Below, piece by piece: positions 4,513-5,882 of a stretch of 5,882 nt of DNA; within the stretch, counting starts at the first letter, position 1, and each line of letters opens with the position of its first letter. This DNA comes from Actinomycetes bacterium. GTDB taxonomy: Bacteria; Actinomycetota; Thermoleophilia; RBG-16-64-13. The stretch is taken from assembly GCA_021815245.1 (NCBI GenBank), contig JAKAHF010000176.1, positions 1-5,882 of the forward strand, written 5' to 3'. The position numbers were made by a program, and so were the translations under genes. A model generated the notes under the pieces. The model saw nothing but the letters and a program-made list of their open reading frames with translations, ran no database searches and had not been told where the DNA came from.

Positions 4513-5882
4513 ATGAGTGGTATTCGAAGGGGGGTCAGAGGGCGCCGAATAGCTTGGGGCATCGTACTGTCCCTGCTGGTCGTGTCCATCACCCTAGTGA
4601 GCGCCGGTATCGCGCTCGCCGACAAATGGACCGACATAAGCGACGCCCAATGGCAGAGCCAATATGGTGTCACGGCCGCCCAAGCCGCGACTGTGGCTGC
4701 CGGCTTCCAGGATGGCAGCTTCCATCCCAAAGAAGCGGTCAAGCGCGGCCAATTCGCCAAGATGGTCGTCGACGGCTTCGGTGTGTCCACCTACTCGCCG
4801 AGCGTCGCGACCTTCCCTGACGTAGCCAAGACGAACACGTTCTTCACGTATATCGAAGGCGGCGTGAAGGCCGGCATTATCTCGGGCTACTCCGACGGAA
4901 CGTTCAAGCCCAACAACACCATCTCGCGCCAGCAGGCCAACAACATACTGGGCGCCTATCTCAGCGACAAAGAGCTCGACGAGAACGGCGTCATCGCCGG
5001 TAGCAAGGGCACCTACGGGTCGCTCAGCGCCTGGTACGGGGCTGAAGGCGCCCTGATTCTCGCGGCATACAAGGATGCGGCCAAAGTCGCCGCCGTGCAT
5101 GCCCCCGGCACTGCTTACCTCGTCTACCACGAGGTGGTCAAGGGCAGCAACGGCAACCTGACCCCGGGCAGCACTCTCACACGCGCGCAGGCGGTCGCTC
5201 TCATCATCCGTGTGCGTGAAGCCGATTTCGGCACAGGCGCCATGCCGACGGTCACGGGCGTGAGCCCGGCCGCGGGCTCGGCCAATGGTGGCAACGGCGT
5301 GATCATCACCGGCACCAACTTCACCAGTGTGGCCAGCGTCAAGTTCGGCGGCACCTCGTCGGTGTTCACGGTCAACAGCACCACTCAAATCACCGCGACC
5401 GCTCCTCCCGGCACCACCGGCACCACCGTTGACATCATTGTCACGACGACGGCCGGCAGCAGCGTGGCCGGCAACCTGACCAAGTACAGCTACGGCGCGC
5501 CCGTAATCACGCAGCTCTCGCCCTCGGGCGGCTCCGCGAACGGCAACACGACCGTGTCTATAACGGGCACGGGCTTCACCGGCGTGACGGCGGTCAAGTT
5601 CGGTCTCGTGGCAGCCAAGACGTTCACCGTGGTCTCGCCGACGCTGATCACGGCGGTCTCGCCGGCCGGCACGAGCGGCACGGTGGTCGACGTGACGGTC
5701 ACCAACCCGGCCGGCACGAGCGCCACGGGCACGGCCACGAAGTACACCTACGGCGTTCCGACGGTCGCCAAGCTCGACCCGGCGGCCGGCCCGGCGGCGG
5801 GCGGTAACACGGTGGTCATCACCGGTTCCGGCTTCGCCGATGTCACCGGGACCTCGGGTGTCAAGTTCGGCAACGTCAACGC
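4513..5882 (+). CDS. Second SLH-anchored IPT/TIG repeat surface protein, C-terminus beyond window
   Basis: 456 residues visible, open to the right edge. Signal peptide 1-36 has an Arg-rich start (SGIRRGVRGRR), a hydrophobic core at about 14-34 and an ALA cleavage motif before DKWTD. Three SLH modules follow at about 39-90, 101-150 and 168-234, with QDGSFHP (66-72), FPDV (101-104) and SDGTFKPNN (127-135); the TRAE-like positions read KRGQ, SRQQ and TRAQ. IPT/TIG repeats run 245-328 and 330-414, and a third begins at 416. The repeats end in TKYSYG and TKYTYG, matching the first subgroup (repeats 1-4) of the upstream paralogue. No cysteine is seen. Clear tandem paralogue with its own promoter, leader and ribosome binding site. 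Probable role: wall-bound stalk or S-layer protein; total repeat number and any C-terminal head are unknown. Confidence 0.9.
   Translation, partial: MSGIRRGVRGRRIAWGIVLSLLVVSITLVSAGIALADKWTDISDAQWQSQYGVTAAQAATVAAGFQDGSFHPKEAVKRGQFAKMVVDGFGVSTYSPSVATFPDVAKTNTFFTYIEGGVKAGIISGYSDGTFKPNNTISRQQANNILGAYLSDKELDENGVIAGSKGTYGSLSAWYGAEGALILAAYKDAAKVAAVHAPGTAYLVYHEVVKGSNGNLTPGSTLTRAQAVALIIRVREADFGTGAMPTVTGVSPAAGSANGGNGVIITGTNFTSVASVKFGGTSSVFTVNSTTQITATAPPGTTGTTVDIIVTTTAGSSVAGNLTKYSYGAPVITQLSPSGGSANGNTTVSITGTGFTGVTAVKFGLVAAKTFTVVSPTLITAVSPAGTSGTVVDVTVTNPAGTSATGTATKYTYGVPTVAKLDPAAGPAAGGNTVVITGSGFADVTGTSGVKFGNVN
5245..5882 (+). repeat. IPT/TIG repeat array of the second gene (two full repeats and part of a third)
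   Basis: Period about 255 bp. The opening of its first repeat (GGTGGCAAC...GTGATCATCACCGGC, near 5287) is nearly the same in DNA as that of the first repeat of the upstream gene (near 1430): about 34 of 38 bases agree by eye, with the same order of conserved blocks. This points to duplication of a common ancestor, or later exchange, rather than independent assembly. Confidence 0.8.

Noticed and set aside
4594..5388. Minus-strand open frame of 264 codons
   Set aside because: Antisense to the second SLH-IPT gene, whose SLH and IPT signatures on the plus strand are unmistakable.

Overview
The window is GC-rich and reads as cell-envelope territory. It holds three genes: a class A penicillin-binding protein (PBP) on the minus strand that runs off the left edge, and two large tandem plus-strand genes for secreted proteins. 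Each of these has a signal peptide, three S-layer homology (SLH) modules and an array of IPT/TIG immunoglobulin-like repeats. The second runs off the right edge. High GC, strong AGGAGG-type ribosome binding sites, SLH anchoring and one apparently leaderless start would suit a high-GC Gram-positive-type bacterium. An uncultured Actinomycetota/Coriobacteriia-like lineage is my guess; this is inference and no marker gene in the window fixes the taxon.

Layout. 1-358 (-): N-terminal 119 residues of a GT51 transglycosylase/class A PBP, cut just after the catalytic-Glu motif. 359-652: divergent intergenic region with a -10 element for the PBP abutting its start codon, a -10 element for the first SLH gene (422-427) and a roughly 220-nt leader with several short hairpins. 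653-4099 (+): complete 1148-residue SLH / nine-IPT protein with a C-terminal module containing an EF-hand-like loop. 4100-4512: intergenic, with a perfect 15-bp GC-rich hairpin soon after the stop, then a promoter (4221-4249) and a roughly 257-nt structured leader. 4513-5882 (+): second SLH-IPT protein, 456 residues visible with two complete IPT repeats and part of a third.

How they may work together. The SLH modules probably tether both proteins non-covalently to a secondary cell-wall polymer, with the IPT arrays projecting outward as a rigid stalk or surface layer. The PBP polymerises the peptidoglycan beneath. The tandem genes are clearly paralogous, but each has its own promoter and leader with a terminator-like hairpin between them, so they look separately controlled rather than co-operonic. 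The least explained parts are the two long leaders and the C-terminal calcium-loop module. I recognised no known riboswitch class and see no clear evidence of a wholly new system.
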